DNA of 64,000 bases, from assembly GCF_000384395.1 (NCBI RefSeq), contig NZ_ARWE01000001.1, forward strand, positions 186,001 through 250,000. Reading direction: 5' to 3'. Within the stretch, counting starts at the first letter, position 1, and every line of letters starts with the position of its first letter. A program made the translations under genes and the position numbers. Below, piece after piece: positions 18,930-27,675 of the stretch. The notes beneath the pieces are model-generated. The model was not told where the DNA came from. It ran no database searches and worked only from the letters and a program-made list of their open reading frames with translations. Source of the DNA: Geopsychrobacter electrodiphilus DSM 16401. GTDB lineage: Bacteria; Desulfobacterota; Desulfuromonadia; Desulfuromonadales; Geopsychrobacteraceae.

Positions 18930-20492
18930 ATGCGAAATACACTGTTGATCCTGATCGCCCTGTTTTTTTCGATGGGGGTCCTCGCCCCCGGAGCCATGGC
19001 CTTCAGCAAAGATTCGTTGGTCTGGCAGAAGTGCACCGGCTGTCATGCGCCCAAGGCTAATAAAATCTCCAGGGTTGAAGAGCTACGCACCACACCCGAG
19101 GAGTGGGCGGTCATCGTCGATCGTATGGCCAGACTGCATGGGATGGATTTGAAGCCGGGTGAGATGAACCCGCTCATCAAAGAACTTTGCTCCACCCAAG
19201 GCCTGACGGCTGCGGAAGCTGCCCAGGTGAATTACCTCGATCTCTACAATAATCCACAAAATATTGAGAAACCACTGGCCACCGATCCGGAGAAGTTGTT
19301 TGTCACCTGCGTGCGTTGTCATAGTGCGGGGAAAATCCATTCTTACCGGATGACCGAATCCGCGTGGAAAAAGGTCCGCGACTTCCATCTCTACACAACT
19401 CCGACTGTTCTGAGTCAGATGCGGGAAATGAAATGGATTCCCGAGGCCGACGCCGTACTGGCGCAGCTGGCCAAGAGTCAACCCTATGGTGCCGCTCTGA
19501 AACCTTCTAAGAATTCACTCCCTGCATCATGGCTGATTCTGGGGTACGAACCCATCAAGGGGAATTATCGCGGACAGGCGTCGCTCAAAAAAACTGCCAA
19601 CGGGGATTATGCGGTAGTCGGTAATTTACAGTATGCGGACAACACGACCGAGAGCTTCAGCGGTGATGCCTCCCTTTATGGTGGTAGCGCTTTCCGGACC
19701 AATTTAGAGCGCAACGGTTTTAAAACGACAGGTGCTTTCGCCTTCGCCGACGGCATGCTGCGCGGCCAGCACAATTTCCCGGCGCCAAATTTTCGTAACT
19801 CAACCAGCAGTTGGTATCCCCAGAATGGCAAGTCACGCGTGCTCAAGCTGAGCCCCGGCTATCTGGTCGATGGTGAAACCACAACCCTGGTGCTGGAGGG
19901 GGTCAACCTGCCACAGGTGAAGACCGCTGATGTCACTACCACGAATGACGCTATAACAATCATCTCGTTAAAACAGTTGGGCACCAATGCCATTGAGGTC
20001 CAGGCTCTCTACCGTGGCAAAGGGGCGGCGCAGGCTAAACTCAGCGTTAAGGGGCTTGTAGCCGGGACGTTGAACCTGGTCGCGCAGATTGATTATATCG
20101 CCATCACCCCGGAGTTGGGGCGTGCCAGGGTCAGCGGCGGACCGCACTTTCCTTCGGAAGGGGTGCAGTTTGAAGCGATCGCCTATTCCAAAGGGACCAA
20201 CGCCGACGATCCGGCAGACGATGTAGCGCTGGGCCCGGTTGCCGCCAGCTTCACCTTGAAGGAGCTGGTGACCCGTCCCGGTGATGACGATCTGCGTTGG
20301 CTGGGAGATATCGGGGCCGCCGGGACTTACATCCCTTCCAGCGACTATGGCCCAATCCCCGAAAGAGCATTTCATGCTGAAGGAACTGGTCTGGTCAAAG
20401 TCATGGCTGAGTATAAGAAAGACAAGCGCAGTTATTCGGCAGAGGCCAGGTTGGTGGTCACCGAACCCGACTTTATTCCAAGGATAAAGTAA
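18930..20492 (+). CDS. qhpA: Quinohemoprotein amine dehydrogenase alpha subunit
   Basis: 520 residues with a Sec signal peptide (cleavage near APGAMA). The N-terminal diheme cytochrome domain has CTGCH at 35-39 and CVRCH at 127-131. Three beta-sandwich domains follow, as in the Paracoccus/Pseudomonas alpha subunit (WLILGYEPIKGNYRG, LKLSPGYLVDGETTTL). In the periplasm it takes electrons from the CTQ of the gamma subunit and hands them to a soluble cytochrome. The ATG at 18930 is chosen because it begins the signal peptide and has AGAGGT upstream; the frame is open 32 codons further but without ribosome site. First of the conserved A-D-C-B gene order. Confidence 0.93.
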   Translation: MRNTLLILIALFFSMGVLAPGAMAFSKDSLVWQKCTGCHAPKANKISRVEELRTTPEEWAVIVDRMARLHGMDLKPGEMNPLIKELCSTQGLTAAEAAQVNYLDLYNNPQNIEKPLATDPEKLFVTCVRCHSAGKIHSYRMTESAWKKVRDFHLYTTPTVLSQMREMKWIPEADAVLAQLAKSQPYGAALKPSKNSLPASWLILGYEPIKGNYRGQASLKKTANGDYAVVGNLQYADNTTESFSGDASLYGGSAFRTNLERNGFKTTGAFAFADGMLRGQHNFPAPNFRNSTSSWYPQNGKSRVLKLSPGYLVDGETTTLVLEGVNLPQVKTADVTTTNDAITIISLKQLGTNAIEVQALYRGKGAAQAKLSVKGLVAGTLNLVAQIDYIAITPELGRARVSGGPHFPSEGVQFEAIAYSKGTNADDPADDVALGPVAASFTLKELVTRPGDDDLRWLGDIGAAGTYIPSSDYGPIPERAFHAEGTGLVKVMAEYKKDKRSYSAEARLVVTEPDFIPRIK

Positions 20493-20494
20493 CC

Positions 20495-21886
20495 ATGAAT
20501 TACCTGTGGGCAGAGCATAGGGTTTTTCCGGCCGGCGATGGCGCGATTCTCTTCGGGGTGGATCATGCAAGTCTGTTTTTTATCGACGCGCAGACGCGCG
20601 AGGTTCTGCAGCGCTTGGGTTCTCGACCCTCCCTGAATCTTAGCGAGACAGCCCCGCAGGATCGAGAGATTCTGTCCGGGTTGCGAGAAGCGCGTTTTTT
20701 ACGGCCGGAAATCACCATGGAAAGACCCGCTCCAGTGCTACCTGATCCACAGGGGATTCCCTTGGCGACTATGGTATTGGAAGTGGCGCAGGATTGTAAT
20801 CTGCGCTGCACCTACTGCTACGCTGAAGGCGGCGGCTACGGCGGCGAAAGGCGCCTGCTCACTCCACAAACAGCCCGCAAGGCCGTTCGTCTTCTACTCA
20901 GAGAAGCGGCCGATCGCGAGGTCGTGACTCTGGTGCTGTTTGGCGGCGAGCCGCTACTCAACATGCCGGCGGTCAAAGCTGCGATCGAAGAGGCGGTCCT
21001 TAAAGGGGGGGAGGCAGGGAAAAAAGTCCAGATATCGCTGACCACCAACGGCACCCTGCTTAGCCCTGAGATTATCGCCTTCTTGCACCACCATCGTGTC
21101 GGCGTTTCAATCAGCCTCGACGGTCCTCCTGACCTGCACGATGCCAACCGTCCCGATATCAGCGGACGGGGAAGCTACACCAGAATCCTGCCGAAGCTGC
21201 TGCAGCTGTTGCACAACACCCCGGCGCCGGTTGGCGCGCGGGTGACCCTGATCCCGAATCAATGGAGCCGCATCGAAGAGGTCTACGATCACTTGATCAG
21301 TCTCGGCTTTCATGAGGTCGGCATTGCCCCGGCCAGTCCGATTACCAACGAACTGCTTCCCGACAGCGACCAGGAAGAGATCCTTCTCCAGGGTTTTGCC
21401 ACCATGGCTCGCCGCTTCAAGGAGGAGGCTGAAAAAGGCCGGATTCTCCCGTTCAGCAACATTCTCGACCTGCTCGGTCGGCTCCATCTGGGACAGACGA
21501 AATCGATCGCCTGTGGCGCGGGCTTCGGTTATCTGGCGGTCGATGCCGCTGGCGACTTCTTTCCTTGTCACAGGTTAGCCGGCGAGGAGATCTTTCGCGT
21601 CGGCGACCTTGATTCAGGTATCGATATGCACAAAATCAGCGCCAGCCTGGCAACACTCACCGAAGGGAAAGCCCAAATGTGCTCGGACTGCTGGGCCCGA
21701 ACCCTCTGTGCCGGGGGCTGCCACTACGAGAACCATCTCCGGGAGACCAAATTGGGAATGCCCCCGGGGGGCAGCTGTCATTTTATCCGCAGCTGGTTGC
21801 AGCTCGGTATCGAACTTTATGCTGAATTGCGCAGAACGGGCGCCGAGGCCCTGCTTGAGAGGCTAGAGAAACGGATCGCTGGTTAA
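20495..21886 (+). CDS. qhpD: Radical SAM/SPASM maturase QhpD (thioether crosslinks)
   Basis: 463 residues. The radical SAM cluster motif CNLRCTYC is preceded by the strand VLEVAQD; GGEPLL follows. The C-terminal SPASM domain binds auxiliary clusters (CGAGFGYLAVDAAGDFFPCHR, CSDCWARTLCAGGCHYEN). In characterised systems QhpD makes three Cys-to-Asp/Glu sulfur-carbon links within the gamma subunit precursor in the cytoplasm. It starts two bases after the qhpA stop and precedes its substrate gene. Confidence 0.94.
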   Translation: MNYLWAEHRVFPAGDGAILFGVDHASLFFIDAQTREVLQRLGSRPSLNLSETAPQDREILSGLREARFLRPEITMERPAPVLPDPQGIPLATMVLEVAQDCNLRCTYCYAEGGGYGGERRLLTPQTARKAVRLLLREAADREVVTLVLFGGEPLLNMPAVKAAIEEAVLKGGEAGKKVQISLTTNGTLLSPEIIAFLHHHRVGVSISLDGPPDLHDANRPDISGRGSYTRILPKLLQLLHNTPAPVGARVTLIPNQWSRIEEVYDHLISLGFHEVGIAPASPITNELLPDSDQEEILLQGFATMARRFKEEAEKGRILPFSNILDLLGRLHLGQTKSIACGAGFGYLAVDAAGDFFPCHRLAGEEIFRVGDLDSGIDMHKISASLATLTEGKAQMCSDCWARTLCAGGCHYENHLRETKLGMPPGGSCHFIRSWLQLGIELYAELRRTGAEALLERLEKRIAG

Positions 21887-21921
21887 CAAATTAACGATAT
21901 TTTTCACGAAAGGTAAAACTC

Positions 21922-22251
21922 ATGGATAAGAAAAGACGGATTGAGGCCTTGAACCTGAAAGCCAAAGCCATAGAAGCATTGGCCGAGGGGGAAGGAAAAA
22001 CGGTCGAGGCCCTTGCGGAAGGCGATCCCTTGAACATGCCGGTCGGCTGCACCACCATCTTTGATACCGGTTGGGAAACCAATCCACGCCCGGCCACTCC
22101 GGTCGGAAACTGCCTCTCTTCGGCGCGTGATTACGCCGGTTGTGCGGGTGATTGCTGGTGGCCAGCCCAGGTTCCAGACGGTCTCACCAACAGTCCTGAT
22201 TTCGATGTGGCCTGTCCCAATATCGCCCGGGACTGGCGCACTCTGAAATAG
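21922..22251 (+). CDS. qhpC: Amine dehydrogenase gamma subunit precursor (CTQ-bearing)
   Basis: 109 residues with a charged leader (about residues 1-36) containing a repeated EALAEG motif, no Sec signal. The catalytic core keeps all crosslink partners at family spacing: Cys43/Glu52, Cys64/Asp70, Cys78/Asp86, and Cys74 with Trp80 for cysteine tryptophylquinone, within GCAGDCWWPAQVPD. Three thioethers are made by QhpD; Trp80 must gain two oxygens to become the quinone. An extra Cys98 is not part of the known pattern. After leader cleavage it would be exported by QhpF and buried in the A/B/C heterotrimer. Confidence 0.94.
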   Translation: MDKKRRIEALNLKAKAIEALAEGEGKTVEALAEGDPLNMPVGCTTIFDTGWETNPRPATPVGNCLSSARDYAGCAGDCWWPAQVPDGLTNSPDFDVACPNIARDWRTLK

Positions 22252-22331
22252 TAAGGAGTTGCCGGCTGTTGACTCAGACACAGTGGCAACGCAGACGAAA
22301 ACCCTTCATTTTCAAACAACAGGAGTAATTC

Positions 22332-23342
22332 ATGGCTTTCAAAAAGTATTTATTTTTAGCAGCTTTGCTGCTTGGTACCACGCTGATCTGCAGTCGGGTC
22401 GAGGCCAAAGACCTGATATTCCAGATGGGGAACGAGATGATTCAGGTTATCGATGCCGACACCGATCACATCACCAACATCCCGATGAAGGGCGCTGCCC
22501 GTGATTCGTCTTTTACCGCTGACAAGAAGTTTCTCTATGTCACCGGCAGTCGCAGAGTCATCAACAAGCTTGACCTGCAAAAGATGAAGATCGTCAAAAG
22601 TATCAACGTCGAAAAAAAGGGCTGGGAGCGTTTCATCTACGGGATGGCGATCAGCCAGGATGGCAAGACCGGTTACGTGAGTGTTTTCTCCCGCCGCACC
22701 GAAAATGGTGAGGCGATCATCGGTGCGCCTGAGGTGCTGCAGATCAATCTCGACAACGGCAAAATACTGCGCAGCCTGAAAATCCCCTTCGGCGTGGTCA
22801 GCCTCTGCCTGGTCGAAAATGACACCAAACTCTATGCCGTCGGCCAGGACATTTTTACCATCGACCTCAGCCACAAGCAGATGAAAATAGTGGACACCAT
22901 CCCCATGTTTGATAAGGGGATGAACATTCTGGCCTTATGGAACTACACCGAGGAGAACGGTGGCGTCTGGCTCTCTCCCTACTACTCAGCCGAGGGGATG
23001 GGTCTGCTGAGCATCGATACCAAGACCGGCAAGGTCAACGAGACCATGCTCAAGGGCGAGCCGCCTTTCGCCTATAACGCCATTTATTCACCCGATAAGA
23101 CCAAGGCCTATGCGGTTATGGATGAGGTGGCGGTCATCGATCTGAAAACCAGAACCTACAGCAAAATTGTTCCCATTCCCGAAGGGACCTGCTACGGCAT
23201 CATGCCGACCACCGACGGCAAGAAACTCTACGTCGGCGCAGGGGGCTCGACGATTACAGTCTTCGATGTCGCCAGCATGAAGCCGATCAAGGTGTTGCAG
23301 ATGGAAACCGATGCCATGGGTTTGCGACGCTTGACGCTCTAA
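22332..23342 (+). CDS. qhpB: Amine dehydrogenase beta subunit
   Basis: 336 residues with a signal peptide (LICSRVEA cleavage). The mature protein is a seven-bladed propeller of YVTN-like repeats (FLYVTGSRRVINKLDL, KLYAVGQDIFTIDL, KKLYVGAGGSTITVFD). In the known enzyme this propeller holds the gamma subunit with alpha. It ends the structural block: a strong terminator follows 12 bases later. Confidence 0.92.
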   Translation: MAFKKYLFLAALLLGTTLICSRVEAKDLIFQMGNEMIQVIDADTDHITNIPMKGAARDSSFTADKKFLYVTGSRRVINKLDLQKMKIVKSINVEKKGWERFIYGMAISQDGKTGYVSVFSRRTENGEAIIGAPEVLQINLDNGKILRSLKIPFGVVSLCLVENDTKLYAVGQDIFTIDLSHKQMKIVDTIPMFDKGMNILALWNYTEENGGVWLSPYYSAEGMGLLSIDTKTGKVNETMLKGEPPFAYNAIYSPDKTKAYAVMDEVAVIDLKTRTYSKIVPIPEGTCYGIMPTTDGKKLYVGAGGSTITVFDVASMKPIKVLQMETDAMGLRRLTL

Positions 23343-23354
23343 TTAACCACTGGT

Positions 23355-23402
23355 GCGGAGCCGAAAAATCTGCATGCGGATTTTTCGGCTCCGCGTTTTT
23401 TA
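23355..23402 (+). terminator. Strong intrinsic terminator between structural and maturation genes
   Basis: GCGGAGCCGAAAAATC pairs perfectly with GATTTTTCGGCTCCGC (16 base pairs, 8-base loop), followed by GTTTTTTAT. It would end most transcripts after qhpB, leaving lower expression of the downstream maturation genes. Confidence 0.9.
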
Positions 23403-23417
23403 TCTTGAAAGGCGGAT

Positions 23418-24242
23418 ATGGAATACGGCATACGTCTCTCTCGCCCGGTCTTGCCCTTAGATGATCCGCGGCAGTGGTGCCCGAAGAAATGGCGAGACTT
23501 GCTGCCTGACGGTCCCTTGACCGCCGTTTATTTTGGTTCCGAGTTCTGTCAGGATCTGCTCCCCGCGGCCAAAGAGGCGGAAGCGTTCTGCGTGCTGGCC
23601 ACGGAAGCTGGCCTGGAAGCGGTCCTGCTGACTCCACCGGTCAGAACGGATGGGCTGCACCGGATTCAAACCCTGGTCAGCGCCCTTACAACCCGGGGTT
23701 ATGCGCCGACCATTGTGTTTAATGACTTTGGGGTGCTGCACCTGCTGCGCAGCGCGCACCCCGCAAGTAAACGCCAGGCCGGCCGACTCCTCAATCGCGC
23801 CCTCAGAGATCCGCGACTTGTCGAAGAGTCGCCTGCAGCACAACGCCCAGAGACGGCCAGGGGGGGTCAGCTACGCACGCTGCTGCAGCGTTACGGTGTC
23901 GCAGGTCTGGAGACCGATCCCGACCTGACCGGGGGGTATCTCGGTGAACAGATGAGTGGTCTGCAGCGGGTATTGCATCTCCCCTACACCTTTGTGGCCT
24001 CGGGCCGCAACTGCCTGTTCAAGGCCGAAAGCAACAACGATCAAATGAATTTCGCCACTGGGTTGACCAATTCCTGTTCAGCGTCCTGCCGGGACCGCTG
24101 GCAGCAGGAGGAGCGCCAGGATCTTGCCTTTCCCCTCTGGCGGGCTGGGAACACACTTTTCTACGAAGCGCATCAAGCCGCGGTCGAAGCACATCTGGAC
24201 CAGGTTGACAGAATTGTCGTCCACGAAAGGCCGTTGGCATGA
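23418..24242 (+). CDS. UbiV-like peptidase-U32 family Fe-S protein, candidate O2-independent hydroxylase subunit
   Basis: 274 residues. The fold pattern follows U32 proteins: AVYFGSEFC, EAVLLTPPV, PTIVFNDFGVLHLL, YGVAGLETD, and TFVASGRNC. The cysteines Cys44, Cys199, Cys220 and Cys224 (C...C-x20-C-x3-C, with the first in a YxGxxxC turn) match the 4Fe-4S ligands of E. coli UbiV (GEAVC, then C-x12-C-x3-C). UbiU/UbiV hydroxylate the ubiquinone ring without O2. The gene begins the maturation half of the operon and overlaps the UbiU-like gene by ATGA, which suggests a heterodimer. I infer it helps to hydroxylate the CTQ tryptophan; QhpG, the O2-using enzyme for that step, is absent. Confidence 0.75.
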   Translation: MEYGIRLSRPVLPLDDPRQWCPKKWRDLLPDGPLTAVYFGSEFCQDLLPAAKEAEAFCVLATEAGLEAVLLTPPVRTDGLHRIQTLVSALTTRGYAPTIVFNDFGVLHLLRSAHPASKRQAGRLLNRALRDPRLVEESPAAQRPETARGGQLRTLLQRYGVAGLETDPDLTGGYLGEQMSGLQRVLHLPYTFVASGRNCLFKAESNNDQMNFATGLTNSCSASCRDRWQQEERQDLAFPLWRAGNTLFYEAHQAAVEAHLDQVDRIVVHERPLA

Positions 24243-25207
24243 AGCTGCTTGCTCCGTTGCGAAATTCCTCCGAAGTGGAACCCCTGTTGGCGGCCGGGGC
24301 AGAGGAATTCTACTGTGGCATAACCCCTCCTGCATGGCAGACGCGGTTCAGTCACAACTGGATCAATCGCCGCTCCCCCGGTTCGGCCGGGATCGACGAT
24401 TTTGCTGATTTGCAGCGGATTCTGCTCCAGGCTGCAGGCCGTCCCGTTTACGTCACCCTCAACGCCCCATTTTACCCGGCCGGGTCGTTGGAACTACTGG
24501 TCGAGTTCAGTGCCGAACTCCTTGCCGCGGGGGTCGCCGGGCTGATCGTCGCCGACCTCAATCTGCTCCTAAGTCTGGTTGAAGCAGGGCTGGCCGCCAA
24601 AATTCACCTCTCAAGTCTTGCCACCTGCACCAACCAAGGCGCTGCGACATTTTTTCAGGAACTGGGGGTGTCCCGGGTCATCCTGCCGCGCCACCTGACC
24701 CTGGATGAAATCGCGTCGAGTCTGGTCCCCGGGCTCGATTTTGAGGTCTTCCTGCTGAATGACGGCTGCGTCTTTGAAGAGGGTCTCTGCGCGACCACCC
24801 ACGCCGCCGGGGCCTTCTGTCTGAACGATGGTGAAGCTGTACCGGGGATCTCAGCGCAGACCCTGGAGGGGTACGCCTTCTGGAAGTGGACCCTGAACCA
24901 TTGTGGCTGCAAAACCAATCATGGCTATCCTCTCGGACCCTGTGGCCTGTGTGCTTTACCGAGGTTGCGGCATATGGGCATCAGCAGCCTGAAGGTGGTG
25001 GGGCGTGAGGCCTCACTGCCGCGGAAGCAGGCCGCGGTCAGCCTGGCCGCCCAGGCGCTGCGCCTGGCGCGTTCCGGTGCTGGTCCGGAGGAGATTCGCG
25101 ACAGGGTGATTGAACTGCGCGGTGGCGCGGCCCTCTGTCAAGGGAGGCACCTCTGTTACTATCCCGAGGTGTGGGCCGCGGCGCAATCCGGGGAGGGCAG
25201 ATGCTGA
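24239..25207 (+). CDS. UbiU-like peptidase-U32 family Fe-S protein, candidate O2-independent hydroxylase subunit
   Basis: 322 residues. U32 hallmarks in order: LLAPLRNSSEVEPLLAAGA-EFYCG, VYVTLNAPFY, GLIVADLNLL, KIHLSSLATCTNQGAA, SRVILPRHLTLDEI, then the cysteine region Cys177-x6-Cys184-x9-Cys194, Cys222, Cys224, Cys235 and Cys238, and finally SSLKVVGRE. UbiU has the same C-x6-C element (Cys169, Cys176), two later cysteines, and the same IxSVKIEGR-type strand. The protein therefore most likely carries a 4Fe-4S cluster and works with its UbiV-like neighbour. It is not expected to be a true protease. The role in CTQ formation is inferred from operon context. Confidence 0.78.
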   Translation: MKLLAPLRNSSEVEPLLAAGAEEFYCGITPPAWQTRFSHNWINRRSPGSAGIDDFADLQRILLQAAGRPVYVTLNAPFYPAGSLELLVEFSAELLAAGVAGLIVADLNLLLSLVEAGLAAKIHLSSLATCTNQGAATFFQELGVSRVILPRHLTLDEIASSLVPGLDFEVFLLNDGCVFEEGLCATTHAAGAFCLNDGEAVPGISAQTLEGYAFWKWTLNHCGCKTNHGYPLGPCGLCALPRLRHMGISSLKVVGREASLPRKQAAVSLAAQALRLARSGAGPEEIRDRVIELRGGAALCQGRHLCYYPEVWAAAQSGEGRC

Positions 25208-26955
25208 AAGGGATAAAACTCTTTACCCGTCATCTGCGCGGCAAGAAGGGATTGCTGGCGGCGGTGTTTATTCTCGGCCTGGCCGGTTCGGCGTCATCCC
25301 TGGCGACCCCTCTGATCGGCAAGAGCTTTATCGACGCCGTCGCCGAGCGCAGGGATTTTTCCAGTGTGCCCTTGATCGCCGCCGCCCTGCTCGGCCTGGC
25401 TGTAGTTGACTTGCTGCTGGGAACTCTGACCCGGGTGGTGCATACCAAACTTTCGGCCGTGGTGTTGGTGGAGATCAGGGCGCGACTTTTCGCCCACTGC
25501 GTCAACGCACCGCTGGAGGCGCTGGAAAAATTTCGCCACGGCGATCTGTTGAGCCGGTTCGGCACCGATATTTCCAAGATCCAGACCCTTCTGGTCGACG
25601 GGGCCCTCGGGTTTATTCAGAACCTGATCTTTCTGGTTGTGGCAGCTACCATTCTGTTTAATCTCTCACGCCCTCTGGCGCTATGGTGTTTTCTCGGGAT
25701 TATCCTCGCGCTGATTATCACCGCCGCCTTCCGTCGTCCCATCGAAGCAGGGACCAGAGGTATTCGCGAGGTGATGGCCGGGCTCTCGCATTTCCTTTCA
25801 GAGCGGCTGGGTGCCTTGCGCGCCGTGCGCCTGCACAGCGCGCAGCAGGAGGAACAGCAGCGCTTTGGTCGACATAACACCAACCTGGTCAGCAAACTGC
25901 TGAAGTTTCAGTTTTTGGATGCGGCGGCGACCGGCCTGCCCGGCATCATCCTGACCGCGAACCTGGCCTGGATCTATCTGCTCGGCGGCGGGTTGTTGGA
26001 GCGCTCGGAGATCAGCCTGGGGACTTTTGTGGCCTTTATCCTCTACCAGGGGCGGCTGTACGGGCCTGCTCGGGGGCTGCTGGGGTTGGTGCGCAATCTT
26101 CAGGAAGTGCGCGTGAGCCTGGACCGGGTCACCGAGGTGCTCAGCGATGAAGGCGAGCCCTGCGGGCAGCCAGAAGCTGAGGCGGATGGTGAGGCGGGGG
26201 TTCGCCTTGAGGAGATCAGCTATGCCTATCCGGGCAACCCCCTGGTGCTGAACGGAGTCAGTCTGCAGATTGTGCCCGGAGAGCGGGTGGCACTTTTCGG
26301 TACCTCGGGCGCAGGCAAGTCGACCCTGATCCAGATCCTTTTCGGCCTGCGCCGCCCACAGCAGGGGCGAGTTTACCTGGGTGAAAAGAGCATCGGCTAC
26401 GCGGGGAGCGAGCCCTTTTTGTTGCATGCCTCAGTCGAGGAGAATCTGCGCTACGGCAACCCTCAGGCCAGCTTTGAAGCTCTGGTGATTGCTGCGCGGA
26501 TCGCGGCGGCCCACGAATTTGTCGAGGGGCTGCCACAAGGCTATCAGACCATCATCGGCGGTCGAGGCCAGGCCCTCTCTGACGGACAGCGGCAGAGGCT
26601 GGGGATTGCTCGGCTGGTGTTGAGGCGGCCAGATATTCTGGTGTTTGACGAAGCCTTCTCAGCGCTGGATCCAGATACTGAAGCACGGGTGCGTCGTAAC
26701 CTTTGGAGCCATTTTCAGGAGAAGATCATTCTGGTGGTCACTCATCGGCTCGGAGGTTTGAATGAGTTTGATCGCCTGTGCCTGCTGCAGGAGGGTCGGC
26801 TGCGGCAGGTTGATGAACACCAACTTCTCGCCGCATTGGTGACAGCTTCCGCAGCTGAAGGCAATGTCGAATCAGAGCCGGGGCCGGGACGGACTGTCAG
26901 GGTTAAGCCGCCGCAGGGACATCCCCCGCTGGAAGTGGCACGGAGATCGGCATGA
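25201..26955 (+). CDS. qhpF: ABC exporter QhpF for the gamma subunit
   Basis: 584 residues from ATG 25201, which overlaps the previous stop and has GGGGAGGG upstream. Six transmembrane helices (residues ~20-300) are followed by an ATPase domain with Walker A GTSGAGKST, signature LSDGQRQRL, Walker B ILVFDEAFSALD and H-loop VTHR. It is a half-transporter that would dimerise. In Paracoccus the matching QhpF moves the crosslinked gamma subunit across the inner membrane; the absence of a Sec signal on QhpC agrees. Confidence 0.88.
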   Translation: MLKGIKLFTRHLRGKKGLLAAVFILGLAGSASSLATPLIGKSFIDAVAERRDFSSVPLIAAALLGLAVVDLLLGTLTRVVHTKLSAVVLVEIRARLFAHCVNAPLEALEKFRHGDLLSRFGTDISKIQTLLVDGALGFIQNLIFLVVAATILFNLSRPLALWCFLGIILALIITAAFRRPIEAGTRGIREVMAGLSHFLSERLGALRAVRLHSAQQEEQQRFGRHNTNLVSKLLKFQFLDAAATGLPGIILTANLAWIYLLGGGLLERSEISLGTFVAFILYQGRLYGPARGLLGLVRNLQEVRVSLDRVTEVLSDEGEPCGQPEAEADGEAGVRLEEISYAYPGNPLVLNGVSLQIVPGERVALFGTSGAGKSTLIQILFGLRRPQQGRVYLGEKSIGYAGSEPFLLHASVEENLRYGNPQASFEALVIAARIAAAHEFVEGLPQGYQTIIGGRGQALSDGQRQRLGIARLVLRRPDILVFDEAFSALDPDTEARVRRNLWSHFQEKIILVVTHRLGGLNEFDRLCLLQEGRLRQVDEHQLLAALVTASAAEGNVESEPGPGRTVRVKPPQGHPPLEVARRSA

Positions 26956-27632
26956 ACAAAAGATTGGTTTTTGAAACCACAGGCTCTTTGCGCATCGGCA
27001 TTATCGACACGGGGGTCAACCCCTGGCATTCCCACGTGCGCGGTGAGGTGCGTGGACTCCGGATTTATTCAGACGCACAGGGAAGAATTCAGGAGGATGA
27101 GGACTTTCGGGACATGGTTGGTCACGGTACGGCCGTCGCCGGAATTCTGCGTCAGGGTCTCCCCGCCGCAGAACTTTTTGTGCTTCGCGTCTTTGATGGG
27201 GAGTTGAACTCCTATCCTTCATTGGTGGCTCGGGCGCTACTGCGAGCTGCTGCCGAGGGGTGTCAGATTATCAACCTCAGTCTGGGGATGCTTCATGGCT
27301 CGGGGGCCGAGGTCCTTGAACAGGCCTGTCGAACCGTTCTGGATGCGGGATCTGTGCTGGTGGCTGCTGGCCATCCGCAGAGGCCGGGTCTGCTTCCGGC
27401 GTCATTTCCTGGCGTGATCGGCGTAGTATCCGCTGAGCATCTGAAACCGGGGGAGATTGAGGTTAATCCGAATCGACCTTATTCATACCAGGCTTCGGGC
27501 TGGCCGCGCGACCTGGAGGGGCTGCCGCCAGGGGCCAATCTGTGGGGCAATTCTTTTGCCTGCGCCAGAGTCAGTCTCAATTTTGCCTTGAAAACTCCGG
27601 CCGGATTGAGGTCGTCGGAAGCGGTTATCTGA
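26952..27632 (+). CDS. qhpE: Subtilisin-like leader protease QhpE
   Basis: 226 residues, short for a subtilase and without signal peptide, so cytoplasmic. The catalytic triad is visible: Asp in IGIIDTGVNPWHSH, His in GHGTAVAGI, Ser in GNSFACARVS. The oxyanion Asn may lie in the VLVAAGHP region. In the known pathway QhpE removes the QhpC leader after crosslinking. It overlaps qhpF by ATGA. Confidence 0.9.
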   Translation: MNKRLVFETTGSLRIGIIDTGVNPWHSHVRGEVRGLRIYSDAQGRIQEDEDFRDMVGHGTAVAGILRQGLPAAELFVLRVFDGELNSYPSLVARALLRAAAEGCQIINLSLGMLHGSGAEVLEQACRTVLDAGSVLVAAGHPQRPGLLPASFPGVIGVVSAEHLKPGEIEVNPNRPYSYQASGWPRDLEGLPPGANLWGNSFACARVSLNFALKTPAGLRSSEAVI

Positions 27633-27675
27633 GTCAAATTTTCAATCATTTCACTGTCACTCGAAAGGGCAACTC

